A stretch of DNA of 64,000 nt from Actinomadura hallensis (GCF_006716765.1 NZ_VFPO01000001.1:1488001-1552000), one strand, 5' to 3'. Shown: positions 31,386-40,079, counted from the stretch's first letter. The notes: generated by a model not told the origin, from the sequence alone. Numbers and translations are program-made.

Positions 31386-32894
31386 ATGCCCATCGAGACC
31401 CGCATCCACGGAGCCGGAGGCACCGTGGCGCAGACGGCGGTCGACCTCGGGGCCGAGGTGGTGGCGGTTCCCGTCCGGCAGGGGCCCGTCGCGCCCGCGA
31501 CCGGGCTCGACGAGGCACTGCCGTTCACGCCCGACGAACTGCTGACGCTGCACAAGGCCAAGGGCGAGCCGGGCGAGATCGTGTCCGCCCAGGTCCGCCT
31601 CGGCGACCGGGTGCGGGAGCTGCTGCTGTACGGGGTGGGCGACGCGGCCCCGGCCGACCTGCGTAAGGCCGGCGCCGCGGTGGCCCGCCGCGGCAAGGGC
31701 CGGACCGCGGTGGCCGCGCAGGTCCCCGCCGCCTCCGGCGACGGCCTGGCGGCGTTCGCCGAGGGCGCGCTGCTCGCCTGCTACGAGTTCACGATCGGCA
31801 AGCCGCCCGCCAAGAGGGCTCCCGGCACGATCGCGCTGGTCGCCGGGCCGGAGAACGGGGACGAGCCGGACTCCGCGGCGATCGAGCGGGCCGCCGTGCG
31901 CGCCCGCGCCACCGCGCTGGCCCGCGACCTCGCCAACACGCCGTCCCGCGAGAAGGACCCGTCCTGGCTGGCCGCGGAGGCCGAGCGGGTCGCCGGCGAG
32001 GCCGGCCTCACCGTGCGCGTGCGCGGCGAAAAAGAACTCGTCGAGGAGGGCTTCGGCGGCCTGGTGGCCGTCGGGGGCGGGTCGTCGCGCCCGCCCCGTT
32101 TCATCGAGCTCTCCTACGATCCGTGGAGCGCCGGGCCACAGGACGACCCGGGCTCCGGGAGCGAGCCGGAACGGCACGTCGTCCTCGTGGGTAAGGGCAT
32201 CACGTTCGACACCGGCGGCCTGTCGCTGAAGCCCAACGAGGGCATGAAGGCGATGAAGACCGACATGGCCGGCGGTGCGACGGTCATCGCGGTGATGGGC
32301 GCGCTGCGCGAGCTCGGCGTCCGCGCCCGCGTCACCGGCCTGATCGCCGCCGCGGAGAACATGCCGTCCGGGTCGTCCATGCGCCCAGGCGACGTGATCG
32401 CCCACTACGGCGGCAAGACGTCGGAGGTGCTGAACACCGACGCCGAGGGGCGGCTCGTCCTCGCCGACGCGCTCGCCTACGCGGACGCCCGGCTCGACCC
32501 CGACGCGGTCGTGGACGTGGCGACGCTGACCGGCGCGGCCAAGGTCGCGCTCGGCCTGCGGCACGCGGCGCTGTTCTCCAACGACGACGACCTCGCCGCG
32601 GCGCTCACCCGCGCCGGCGACGACGCCGGCGACCCGGTGTGGCGGCTCCCGCTCGTCGAGGAGTACCGCGAGGCCATCGACTCCGACGTCGCCGACGTCA
32701 ACAACATCGGCCGCGGCGGCTACGGCGGCGGCTCCATCACCGCCGCGCTGTTCCTGCGCGAGTTCGTCGGCGACCGGCCCTGGGCGCACCTGGACATCGC
32801 CGGTCCCGGCCGCGCCGGCTCCGACGACGCCGAGATCACCCGCGGCGCCACCGGCTTCGGGACCCGCCTGCTGCTCTCCTGGCTCACCGCCTGA
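31386..32894 (+). CDS. pepA: Leucyl aminopeptidase (M17 family)
   Basis: This 502-residue protein has the two-zinc active site: VGKGITFDTGGLSLKP (Lys, Asp), KTDMAGGATV (Asp) and the signature NTDAEGRLVLADAL (Asp, Glu, Arg). It removes N-terminal residues from peptides as a hexamer. Residues 1-170 form the less conserved N-terminal domain. The length matches the bacterial PepA family (about 500). No arginine-repressor-like DNA-binding function is implied by the sequence. Confidence 0.94.
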   Translation: MPIETRIHGAGGTVAQTAVDLGAEVVAVPVRQGPVAPATGLDEALPFTPDELLTLHKAKGEPGEIVSAQVRLGDRVRELLLYGVGDAAPADLRKAGAAVARRGKGRTAVAAQVPAASGDGLAAFAEGALLACYEFTIGKPPAKRAPGTIALVAGPENGDEPDSAAIERAAVRARATALARDLANTPSREKDPSWLAAEAERVAGEAGLTVRVRGEKELVEEGFGGLVAVGGGSSRPPRFIELSYDPWSAGPQDDPGSGSEPERHVVLVGKGITFDTGGLSLKPNEGMKAMKTDMAGGATVIAVMGALRELGVRARVTGLIAAAENMPSGSSMRPGDVIAHYGGKTSEVLNTDAEGRLVLADALAYADARLDPDAVVDVATLTGAAKVALGLRHAALFSNDDDLAAALTRAGDDAGDPVWRLPLVEEYREAIDSDVADVNNIGRGGYGGGSITAALFLREFVGDRPWAHLDIAGPGRAGSDDAEITRGATGFGTRLLLSWLTA

Positions 32895-32942
32895 CGCGCC
32901 GCCGCCCGGCAGGCGGGCGGCGGCTGCTCGTCCGGCGGTCGA

Positions 32943-33575
32943 TCACTTCGTCCGGCGGTCGATCACCGGGACGCGGCGCCGCGCCCGGGCCTCCTTGACG
33001 ATCCGGGGGAGCGACGCGTCCCAGCCGCGCTCCACCCCGAAGCACCACGGGACGGCCTCCGCGGTCGCCGGAACGTCCCGCATGGTCAGCGCCACCAGCC
33101 GCGGCCGGTCCCAGGTGCGGGCCATCTCGGCCAGCTCCGGGGTCCGCAGGAACACGACGTAGTCCATCTCGCCCTTGCGGGTGCCGCCGACGCCGCGCCG
33201 CAGCGCCGCGATCGCCTGCACGTCGTCCCACGGCAGCGTCCGGCCCGCCCGGCGGGGCAGCGGCCACCGCGCCGGGCGGCGCACCCCCTCGTCGTCCAGT
33301 TCCAGCACGGGACGGCGCGTCAGCATCTGCCCGCCCGCCACGACCAGGCCCGTCCCGAACAGCGCGAACCCGGCGAGGCCGAAGACCGTGAACAGGACGC
33401 CGCCCATCCCGCCGCCCTCCGTCAGACCGCCCGCGACGAACGCGGCCGACGCGGCGAGCAGGATCAGCGTCGCGAGCAGCTGCCAGACGTCCCGCCACGA
33501 CGCCCGGACGCGGACGGCGAACGGCGCGCCCGCCCGGACCTCCGGCTCCACCGACTCCTCGGGCACGGCTCCCAC
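32943..33575 (-). CDS. Conserved two-helix membrane protein, unknown function
   Basis: This 210-residue protein has two membrane helices (about 30-52 and 60-83, LLATLILLAASAAFVAGGL and VLFTVFGLAGFALFGTGLVVAGG). A cytosolic domain follows that begins LELDDEGVRRPARWPLPRRAGRTLPWDDVQAIAAL, resembling the PH-like bPH2 domains of YdbS/DUF304 relatives. GTG 33575 follows GGGGGTGA. It starts 4 bp after the O-methyltransferase stop, so the two genes are cotranscribed. The role is unknown. Confidence 0.78.
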   Translation of the reverse strand: MGAVPEESVEPEVRAGAPFAVRVRASWRDVWQLLATLILLAASAAFVAGGLTEGGGMGGVLFTVFGLAGFALFGTGLVVAGGQMLTRRPVLELDDEGVRRPARWPLPRRAGRTLPWDDVQAIAALRRGVGGTRKGEMDYVVFLRTPELAEMARTWDRPRLVALTMRDVPATAEAVPWCFGVERGWDASLPRIVKEARARRRVPVIDRRTK

Positions 33576-33579
33576 CGGG

Positions 33580-34182
33580 TCACCCCCGCTTGACCGCGCA
33601 CAGCAGGCCGTCGCCCACCGGCAGCAGCATCGGGACGAGCCGCTCGTCGTCCCGGATCATCCGGTGCACCTCGCGGATCGCCTCGGTGTCGGGGTCGCGG
33701 TGCTCGGGGTCGGCGACCCGGTCGTGCCACAGCGCGTTGTCGAACGCGACCACGCCGCCCGGCCGCAGCAGCCGCAGCGCGTCGATCAGGTAATCGGGGT
33801 ACTCGCGCTTCTGCGCGTCGCAGAACACCATGTCGTAGGCGCCGTCGGTGAGCCGCGGCAGCACCTCCAGCGCCGGACCGGTGATCATCCGGGTGCGGAA
33901 GGAGCCGAGGCCCGCCTCCACGTACGCCTGCTTCGCCATCCGCTGGTGCTCGGGATCGATGTCCACGCTCGTGAGCACCGCGTCCTGGGGCATGCCGCGC
34001 ATCAACCAGATGCCGGACACGCCGCAGCCCGAACCGACCTCCACGACCGTCCGCGCGCCGATCGCCGTCGCGAGAAAGCGCAGCGCGGCGCCCGCCGCCG
34101 CACCGATCGGGGCGGCGCCGACGTCCTCGCCGCGGCGCCTGGCGTTCAGCAGCGCCTCGTCTTCGGGGAGATAATCCTCCAC
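33580..34182 (-). CDS. O-methyltransferase (COMT-like), Rv1220c type
   Basis: The SAM-dependent fold is visible as VVEVGSGCGVSGIWLMRGM (motif I), SVDIDPEHQRMAKQAY, MVFCDAQKREYPDYL and RPGGVVAFDNALWHDRV, as in caffeoyl-CoA/catechol O-methyltransferases. The position beside sigE matches Rv1220c. GTG 34182 is the first ordinary start codon and gives 200 residues. The reading frame continues upstream with homologue-like residues (ADIDAVQATRAYVEDYLPEDE), and a perfect GAGGAGG lies 5 nt before an ATC at 34212, so initiation there is likely (210 residues). The substrate is unknown. Confidence 0.88.
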   Translation of the reverse strand: MEDYLPEDEALLNARRRGEDVGAAPIGAAAGAALRFLATAIGARTVVEVGSGCGVSGIWLMRGMPQDAVLTSVDIDPEHQRMAKQAYVEAGLGSFRTRMITGPALEVLPRLTDGAYDMVFCDAQKREYPDYLIDALRLLRPGGVVAFDNALWHDRVADPEHRDPDTEAIREVHRMIRDDERLVPMLLPVGDGLLCAVKRG

Positions 34183-34272
34183 ATAGGCCCGGGTGGCCTG
34201 AACGGCGTCGATGTCTGCCTCCTCGCGGGACCCCCGCCTGGGTCATGCTGGGAAAGACCATATCGCTGACAG

Positions 34273-34298
34273 GGAACCAACTGGAGTTTCAGCGCGTT
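34273..34298 (+). promoter_or_regulatory. ECF-type promoter upstream of sigE
   Basis: GGAACC (34273-34278), a 16-bp spacer and CGTT (34295-34298) match the GGAAC-N16/17-CGTT form recognised by SigE-type ECF sigma factors, including autoregulated sigE promoters. It is 137 bp upstream of the sigE ATG. Autoregulation is inferred. Confidence 0.65.
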
Positions 34299-34434
34299 GT
34301 AACCAAGGAAGGAATCCGCTCGCGAGCGGGTTCGGCCCGCGAGAACCGAGTCGGTCCAGACCGCCCCAGCCCAGGCGAGACCGTGCCGTTCCAAGGCGAC
34401 ACCTTGGCTCACGAGAGAGGAACAGCCCGGCACC

Positions 34435-35166
34435 ATGGGAGTGGCAGCACTCAGTTTCAGAAGCGCTGTGGGGGTCGGCCCCCGGCAAGGGGTGGGCAGC
34501 GGCACGCGCACACGAGAGAACGCGCCCGAGGCCGAATGGGCGCCGCCGTCCTGGGACGAGGTCGTCCGCGAGCACTCCGCCCGCGTCTACCGGCTCGCCT
34601 ACCGGCTCACCGGCAACCAGCACGACGCCGAGGACCTCACGCAGGAGGTCTTCGTCCGCGTGTTCCGATCACTGTCGAACTACACGCCGGGCACGTTCGA
34701 GGGGTGGCTGCACCGCATCACCACGAACCTGTTCCTCGACATGGCGCGGCGCCGCCAGCGCATCCGGTTCGAGGGGCTGGCCGACGACGCCGCCGAACGC
34801 CTCCAGGGCCGTGAGCCGACGCCCGCGCAGGCGTTCGACGACACCAACTTCGACGCCGACGTGCAGGAGGCGCTCGACGCGCTGGCGCCCGAATACCGGG
34901 CCGCGGTCGTGCTGTGCGACATCGAGGGGCTGTCGTACGAGGAGATCTCCGCGACGCTCGGCGTCAAGCTCGGGACCGTGCGCAGCCGCATCCACCGGGG
35001 GCGGGCGCAGCTGCGCGCCGCGCTGGAGCACCGGGCGCCGACGCGCCGCCGGCCGGGCACCAGGAACGAGTACCTGCCGCTGCAGACGGTGACGGCGGCC
35101 GACGACGAGTTGACGGGGGGCGTGCACCCGGCGGGCGGCGTCCGGCCGCAGCCGGAGGGCGTATAA
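34435..35166 (+). CDS. sigE: Extracytoplasmic-function sigma factor SigE
   Basis: This 243-residue protein has region 2 at about 40-105 ([37 protein letters not shown]) and region 4 at about 140-195 ([45 protein letters not shown]). The N-terminal 35 residues are extra and probably disordered, as in mycobacterial SigE. It directs transcription under envelope stress. The following genes (anti-sigma, RseB-like, HtrA) form its control and output system. A matching promoter lies upstream. Confidence 0.92.
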   Translation: MGVAALSFRSAVGVGPRQGVGSGTRTRENAPEAEWAPPSWDEVVREHSARVYRLAYRLTGNQHDAEDLTQEVFVRVFRSLSNYTPGTFEGWLHRITTNLFLDMARRRQRIRFEGLADDAAERLQGREPTPAQAFDDTNFDADVQEALDALAPEYRAAVVLCDIEGLSYEEISATLGVKLGTVRSRIHRGRAQLRAALEHRAPTRRRPGTRNEYLPLQTVTAADDELTGGVHPAGGVRPQPEGV

Positions 35167-35245
35167 CTCTTCTCGGGTGTAAAGCTGGGCTTACCGCGCG
35201 CGGATCGGGACCGCGCGCCCGAGCGAACGGAACGACGGAGGCGGC

Positions 35246-35878
35246 GTGAGTTGTCTGGGGGAGCGTCTGACCGCTCTGGTCGACGGTGAGCTGGGGCATG
35301 AGGAGCGCGACCGCGCCCTCGCCCATCTCGCGGGGTGCGCCCAGTGCAGGGACGAGGTGACCTCGCTGCGCTCGCTCAAGGGGCGGCTCCGCGGCCTCTC
35401 GGCCGCCCCCGTCGCCGACGACTCCGGCGAACTGCCGTCCCCCGACCTCCTCACCCGCCTGCGGTCCCTGCCCGCGTCCGCCGAGCCTCCCGCCGCCGAC
35501 GCGCCGCCCGCGTCGCCGCCGTCCCGCGCCGGGAACCCGGGGGCCCGTCCCGCCCGGCCGCGCCGATCATCCGCCCGCCCCGTCCCCGCCCCGGCCGCGG
35601 CGCACGCGCACGGCGGCCACGCCGCCGGGCACACGGCCGTCGTTCCCGCCCATCTCCGGCGCCGCTACCTCGTCGTGGGCGCCGCGACCCTGTTCCTCGG
35701 GCTCGGCGCCGCCTCCTACGCGGCCGGCGGACGCCCGGAGGCGCCGTCCGTCACGCCCGCCTTCGACCGTTTCGCCGTCGAGCACGCGCTGACCGCCGGC
35801 GACGCGCCGCTCACCGACCCCCTGACCGACCCGCTCACCGACCCCTCGCTGCGGGTCCCGGTCGCGCCCGGACCGTGA
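35246..35878 (+). CDS. Zinc-finger anti-sigma factor (RseA type) with membrane helix
   Basis: This 210-residue protein has the ZAS anti-sigma motif H27-x3-C31-x2-C34 (HLAGCAQC) preceded by the helix LTALVDGELGHEERDRALA. A Pro/Ala-rich linker follows, then one membrane helix (about 142-165, YLVVGAATLFLGLGAASYAAG) and a short outer tail. It would hold SigE inactive at the membrane until cleaved or released. The outer tail carries LTDP repeated three times. It starts at GTG 35246 behind GGAGG and overlaps the next gene by 4 bp (GTGA). Confidence 0.9.
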   Translation: MSCLGERLTALVDGELGHEERDRALAHLAGCAQCRDEVTSLRSLKGRLRGLSAAPVADDSGELPSPDLLTRLRSLPASAEPPAADAPPASPPSRAGNPGARPARPRRSSARPVPAPAAAHAHGGHAAGHTAVVPAHLRRRYLVVGAATLFLGLGAASYAAGGRPEAPSVTPAFDRFAVEHALTAGDAPLTDPLTDPLTDPSLRVPVAPGP

Positions 35879-36972
35879 CCGCGCGGGCCGTCTTCGGCCG
35901 GGGGCGGCGCCGCGCCGTCCTGGCCTGCGGGCTCGCGGGAGCGCTCGTGCTCGGCATGGCGCTCGCGCGCGAACCGGGCGCCTCCGCCCGCGACGTCCGC
36001 AGCGACCCCGCGGCCGTGGCGCTGCTGCGCGGCGCCGCCGACGCCGCGAGCCGCCACCCGTACCAGGGCCGGCGCTTCCTCACCACGGCGGGCCGCGGGC
36101 ACGTCGTCACGTCCCGCGCGTCGGTCGCCCACACACCCGGCGGCGGCATCCGCTACCGGTCCGAGACGGCGGGCAAGGGGTACCGGCCCGAGTCCGCGGC
36201 GGGGGAGACGACGGGCTTCACCCCGGAGACCCTCGCGCTGCTGACCCGCAACTACTCGGTGGTCCGCGCGGAGGACGCGTGGGCCTGCGGCAGGCGCGCC
36301 CACGTCGTGGAGGCCCGCCGGGCGGACGGCAGCCCCGCCGGGCGCTTCTGGATCGACGCCGAGACCGGCCTGATGCTGCACCGCGAACTGATCGACGCCA
36401 CCGGCCGACCCGTGGTGATCAGCGGCTTCAGCGAGATCAGCTTCACCGAGCCGCCGCCGGAGCCTCCGGCGCCCCGGCACCGCAACGGGACGGCGCGGGC
36501 GCCGGGCGGCGAGCCCGCCGAGGCGGCCGCAGCCCCGTGGCCCGACGAACTGGACCGTGCCGACCTGGACGAGCTGCGCGACCGCGGCTGGCCCGTCCCC
36601 GAGGACCTGCCGGGGCGGCTCACCCTCCACGACGCCCGACGCGACCGGGACGGCGGCACCGTCCACCTCAGCTACTCCGACGGCCTCGCAGCCGTGTCGG
36701 TGTTCGTCCAGCGCGGGAGACTGAACGAGCGGGCCATGAGGGGCTGGCAGAAGACCGTCAGGCGCGGCCGGACGGTGTTCCGCGGCGGGAACCTGCGGCA
36801 CTGGGCCGTCGCCGCCGGGGACGGGTACGTCTACACGGTCCTGACCGACGCGCCGCAGAGCACGGCCGAGGCGGTGGCCGCGCACCTGCCCAGGGGCGAC
36901 GCCGACCCCTTCTGGTCGCGGCTGTCGCGCGGCGCCCGCAGACTCGTCTCCGCGGCCAACCCGCTGGACTGA
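35875..36972 (+). CDS. RseB/MucB-like sigma-factor regulatory protein
   Basis: This 365-residue protein has an N-terminal signal-anchor (AVLACGLAGALVLGMALA). Residues about 45-195 form a LolA/RseB-like domain (DPAAVALLRGAADAASRHPYQGRRFLTT..., with WIDAETGLMLHRELIDATGRPVVISGFSEISF). A second domain (about 230-340) includes HLSYSDGLAAVSVFVQRG, the RseB C-terminal domain pattern. In proteobacteria RseB shields RseA from proteolysis and senses misplaced outer-membrane lipid/protein. Here it likely modulates the anti-sigma factor. GTG 35875 overlaps the anti-sigma stop, so the two are coupled. Confidence 0.83.
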   Translation: MTARAVFGRGRRRAVLACGLAGALVLGMALAREPGASARDVRSDPAAVALLRGAADAASRHPYQGRRFLTTAGRGHVVTSRASVAHTPGGGIRYRSETAGKGYRPESAAGETTGFTPETLALLTRNYSVVRAEDAWACGRRAHVVEARRADGSPAGRFWIDAETGLMLHRELIDATGRPVVISGFSEISFTEPPPEPPAPRHRNGTARAPGGEPAEAAAAPWPDELDRADLDELRDRGWPVPEDLPGRLTLHDARRDRDGGTVHLSYSDGLAAVSVFVQRGRLNERAMRGWQKTVRRGRTVFRGGNLRHWAVAAGDGYVYTVLTDAPQSTAEAVAAHLPRGDADPFWSRLSRGARRLVSAANPLD

Positions 36973-37080
36973 CAGGATGATCATTTTCGGGTGAGCGGGC
37001 CCACGGAAGGTCTTATGCTCGCCACATGCCTTTACGGGCACGATGAGCACGGATGACGAAGACCATGCTCGGTAGGAGAG

Positions 37081-38892
37081 ATGGGGATGACGGAAGACAA
37101 CCGCGGGCCGGCCGGGGCACCGGCGGAGGACGACGACGTCGTCCCCGGCGGGGAGCCCGGACGGCGGGAGTCGGCGGCTCCGCCCGAGACGGTCACCGAC
37201 CGGGAGCTCCCTCTGGAGCGGCCCGCGGACGATTCCGAGTCTGAGGGCGGGCCGGAGACCGCCGGCGGGAACGCCGAGAGCACGGGCGACGCCGGGGACG
37301 GCCGGAGCGCGGGGGACGACGACGGCGACGCCGCAGCGGACCGCGAGAGCGGCCGGGACGGCGACCGCCTGGTGGCCGGGGGCTTCGCACCGCCGGACTC
37401 GCCGTTCGGCGGGCCGCCCGACACCAGCGAGGACGTCCTGTCCGAGGGCTCGGACATGGCGCCGCGGGAGGTCCCCCTCCAGGACGCGTCACCGAGCGAC
37501 ATGCCGCAGCCACCGCCGCCGGTCCAGCTCGACAAGCCCATCACCGAGGGACCCGAGGACCGGCCCCGCCCGGGTTTCGTCCCGCACCACGATCCGCGGG
37601 GGCAGCAGCCCTACGGCGGCTGGCCGCACCAGAGCCCGCAGGGTCCGCCGCCCCCCGGAGGGCCGGTGAACCCGCCGCCCGCGCCGATGGGCCCGCCGCC
37701 CGGCGGCCCCGGCCCGATGGGCGGGTTCGGGGCCCCGCCCGGGGGAGGCCCGAACTGGGCGCCGGTGCCCGCGCCGCCGTCGGCGTCGCGCGGCGGCCCG
37801 GGCCTCGGGCTCCTCGCCGTCATCGGGGTGATCGTCGCGCTGGTGGCCGGTGCGCTCGGCGCCGGGATCGGCGTCGTCGCGACGGGCGGCAACGAAGGCC
37901 CGTCGATCAGTCTCGGCGGCGGCGACAGCGACTCCGGCGGCTCCGAGGTGCCGGCCCGGCCGCCGGACTCGGTCGCGGGCGTGGCGCAGCGCGTCCTGCC
38001 CAGCGTCGTGATGATCCGCTCCGAGTCGTCGCAGGGCGAGGTCGGCGGCACCGGCTTCATCGTCAACGGCGGCTACATCATCACCAACAACCACGTGGTC
38101 GCCGGGGCGAACGGCCGGCCCATCGAGATCGTCTTCAACGACAAGAAGACGCTGCCCGCGACCGTCAAGGGCGGCGACCCCAGCTCGGACGTCGCCGTCC
38201 TGCAGCCGCAGGGCGAGCACTCGCTGCCCGCGCTCACCGTCGGCGACTCCAGCAAGATCGCCGTCGGCGACCCGGTGATCGCGATCGGCTCGCCGCTCGG
38301 CCTGCAGGGCTCGGTCACGACCGGCATCGTCAGCTCGCTGAACCGCGCGGTGCCGACCCGCGGCGAGGGCGGCGACGCGGCGTTCCTCAACGCCATCCAG
38401 ACCGACGCGGCGATCAACCCCGGCAACTCGGGCGGCCCGCTCGTGGACGCCAAGGGCCGCGTGATCGGCATCAACACCGCGATCGCGACGCTCGGCGGAT
38501 CGGGCCTCGGCGAGCAGCCGAGCGGCAGCATCGGCCTCGGCTTCGCGATCCCGATCAACCAGGGCAAGCGGGTCGCCGAGGAGATCATCCGGTCCGGCAC
38601 CGTCCGCCAGGCGAGGCTCGGGGTCCTGCCCGACCCCCGCTACCAGGAGGGCGGCGCCCGGATCATGCCGGAGCCGGTCGACGGGCAGGAGCCGGTGACC
38701 AAGGGCGGCCCGGCCGACAAGGCCGGCCTGAAGCCCGGCGACGTGATCACCCGCATCGACGACAAGCCGATCGAGGACGCCACCGACCTGATCGCGCAGA
38801 TCCGCAGCCGCGCCCCCGGCGACCAGATCTCGGTCACCTACCAGCGCGACGGCCAGGAGAGCACCGTTCAGGTCACACTGGGATCCGACTAG
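37081..38892 (+). CDS. htrA: HtrA-type membrane serine protease
   Basis: This 603-residue protein has a long acidic then Pro/Gly-rich cytoplasmic N-terminus (about 1-235), one membrane helix (about 245-265, LGLLAVIGVIVALVAGALGAGIG), a trypsin-like domain and a PDZ domain (about 500-600). The triad is His338 (TNNHVVAG), Asp370 (SSDVAVL) and Ser450 (NPGNSGGPL). It is the presumed quality-control protease of the SigE system and corresponds to M. tuberculosis HtrA (Rv1223). GGTAGGAGAG precedes the ATG. Confidence 0.94.
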   Translation: MGMTEDNRGPAGAPAEDDDVVPGGEPGRRESAAPPETVTDRELPLERPADDSESEGGPETAGGNAESTGDAGDGRSAGDDDGDAAADRESGRDGDRLVAGGFAPPDSPFGGPPDTSEDVLSEGSDMAPREVPLQDASPSDMPQPPPPVQLDKPITEGPEDRPRPGFVPHHDPRGQQPYGGWPHQSPQGPPPPGGPVNPPPAPMGPPPGGPGPMGGFGAPPGGGPNWAPVPAPPSASRGGPGLGLLAVIGVIVALVAGALGAGIGVVATGGNEGPSISLGGGDSDSGGSEVPARPPDSVAGVAQRVLPSVVMIRSESSQGEVGGTGFIVNGGYIITNNHVVAGANGRPIEIVFNDKKTLPATVKGGDPSSDVAVLQPQGEHSLPALTVGDSSKIAVGDPVIAIGSPLGLQGSVTTGIVSSLNRAVPTRGEGGDAAFLNAIQTDAAINPGNSGGPLVDAKGRVIGINTAIATLGGSGLGEQPSGSIGLGFAIPINQGKRVAEEIIRSGTVRQARLGVLPDPRYQEGGARIMPEPVDGQEPVTKGGPADKAGLKPGDVITRIDDKPIEDATDLIAQIRSRAPGDQISVTYQRDGQESTVQVTLGSD

Positions 38893-38992
38893 GGAGACCC
38901 AGGCGGGCGGAGGTCCGGTTTATCCGGGCTCGGGTTACGCTTGGGGGGCCGGTCCGCCGGGGGACCGGCCCCCTTGGCCGCTTGGAGGACGG

Positions 38993-39346
38993 GTGTTCGA
39001 CGTTGGAGTCGGTGAGATGGCGGTGCTCGCCGTTCTCGCCCTTGTCATCTTCGGAGACAAGCTGCCCCAGGTCGCGGGGCAGGCCGGCCGGATGCTGCGC
39101 CAGTTCCGCCAGATGGCCAACAGCGCCAAGGCCGACCTGCAGGCGGGCCTCGGCCCCGAATTCAAAGACTTCGACATCAACGACCTGAACCCGAAGACGT
39201 TCGTCCGCAAGCACCTCCTCGAAGACGACGACACCCCCGTGAACCACAAGAGCGGGATCTTCGACGACGAGCCGTCCTACGCCACGGCCAGCGCCAACCA
39301 ACTCGACCCCGGCGAACGCCCCCCATTCGACAACGAGGCGACTTAA
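38993..39346 (+). CDS. tatB: Twin-arginine translocase subunit TatB
   Basis: This 117-residue protein starts MFDVGVGEMAVLAVLALVIFGDKLPQVAGQAGRMLRQFRQM, giving the family's membrane helix, G-D-K-L-P hinge and amphipathic helix. It ends with an acidic tail. It forms the Tat substrate-recognition complex with TatC. The GTG start follows a GGAGGACGG region. Placement after htrA matches Rv1224. The stop is followed within 4 bp by the structured repeat island. Confidence 0.93.
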   Translation: MFDVGVGEMAVLAVLALVIFGDKLPQVAGQAGRMLRQFRQMANSAKADLQAGLGPEFKDFDINDLNPKTFVRKHLLEDDDTPVNHKSGIFDDEPSYATASANQLDPGERPPFDNEAT

Positions 39347-39349
39347 TTT

Positions 39350-39488
39350 CAGGAACGGCCCACTCCGCTCGCCTGGCGGCTCGCTACGTGACCGTTCCTG
39401 GTGCGAGCGCTGCATCGCTTCGCGATCAGGCCGGGTGGGGCTCGCCTCCGGCGTCGCCCCACCCGGCCTGGTAACGCGCTCGCGTGCG
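39350..39488. repeat. Left arm of a large inverted repeat
   Basis: This arm reappears in reverse at 39881-40017. It starts with a hairpin-capable segment (CAGGAACGG at 39350-39358, CCGTTCCTG at 39392-39400), continues through a 14-bp perfect hairpin (39428-39469) and ends CTGGTAACGCG...GTGCG (39468-39488). The whole sits directly after tatB and may also serve as its terminator. Confidence 0.85.
39428..39469. repeat. Perfect 14-bp hairpin in the left arm
   Basis: AGGCCGGGTGGGGC (39428-39441) pairs completely with GCCCCACCCGGCCT (39456-39469) around a 14-nt loop. The equivalent hairpin of the right arm differs in several stem pairs but remains fully paired. Confidence 0.85.
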
Positions 39489-39880
39489 GGGCCGGTGTCG
39501 CTGGACGGGGGCGGTCACGTGGCTGATCGTGGGTGAGTACGTAACGGTCTGCGGCCGGTGCTCGGGGGACTCGTCTCCGGCTTGACGCTCGCCGGTCAGG
39601 GGCCTCCCCCGACCGCATCGACCCCGGCACCCGCATCCTCATGGAGACTGCGCGGTCGGTGGCCTGCTCAGGCTGAGTGGACGTTCGCTTGCTTCGAAGC
39701 CGGAGTCGGCAGGTGCGGCCATCGCTTCGTCCGGCCTGCCGCACGGGCGGCTCACCGGTTCTTCATGCGTGTGAATGCGGCTGTGGAGGCCTTGAGCCAA
39801 CACCGCGTGTGCGCGCAGCCCATTCACGAAGCGCGCTCAGGGGAGAGCGCAGAGACCTCTTCTGCAACAGGCATCAGCCA
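39489..39880. other. Spacer between the inverted-repeat arms, no convincing gene
   Basis: This approximately 390-bp stretch has no reading frame with codon usage or protein features like the neighbours, and no recognised RNA. It contains minor internal repeats such as GGAGTC/GACTCC-type short pairs. It may be the body of a non-autonomous element or a structured RNA; nothing more can be supported. Confidence 0.4.
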
Positions 39881-40017
39881 CGCACGCGAGCGCGTTACCA
39901 GAGCGGTGAGGCGACGCCGAAGGCGAGCCTCACCGCTCTGATCGCGAAGCGATGCAGCGCTCGCACCAGGAACGGTCACGTAGCGAGCCGCCAGGCGAGC
40001 GGAGTGGGCCGGTCCTG
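39881..40017. repeat. Right arm of the large inverted repeat
   Basis: It is the reverse complement of the left arm, with a 21-bp exact match at the inner end (39881-39901) and about 80 bp nearly exact at the outer end (39939-40017), where a single T-to-G change is visible near 40013. The region between holds the divergent hairpin at 39900-39939. Confidence 0.85.
39900..39939. repeat. Perfect 13-bp hairpin in the right arm
   Basis: AGAGCGGTGAGGC (39900-39912) pairs completely with GCCTCACCGCTCT (39927-39939) around a 14-nt loop that differs from the left-arm loop (in reverse) at one base. Compared with the left-arm stem, three pairs are changed and one pair is missing, each on both strands. 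Confidence 0.85.
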
Positions 40018-40073
40018 CCATGAACACAGCGAGCCGCCAGGCGAGCGAAGTGGGCCGTTCCTGCAATGAAAAC
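39982..40073. repeat. Two tandem 46-bp repeats next to mrp
   Basis: The unit starting AGCGAGCCGCCAGGCGAGC occurs at 39982-40027 and 40028-40073 with four differences by eye. The first copy is also the outer end of the right arm. The tandem ends 6 bp before the mrp stop codon. Confidence 0.8.
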
Positions 40074-40079
40074 AGTCTG

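Noticed and set aside
39558..39941. Reading frames inside the repeat island as genes
   Set aside because: They run through the hairpins and inverted repeats, show no protein features and lack ribosome sites.
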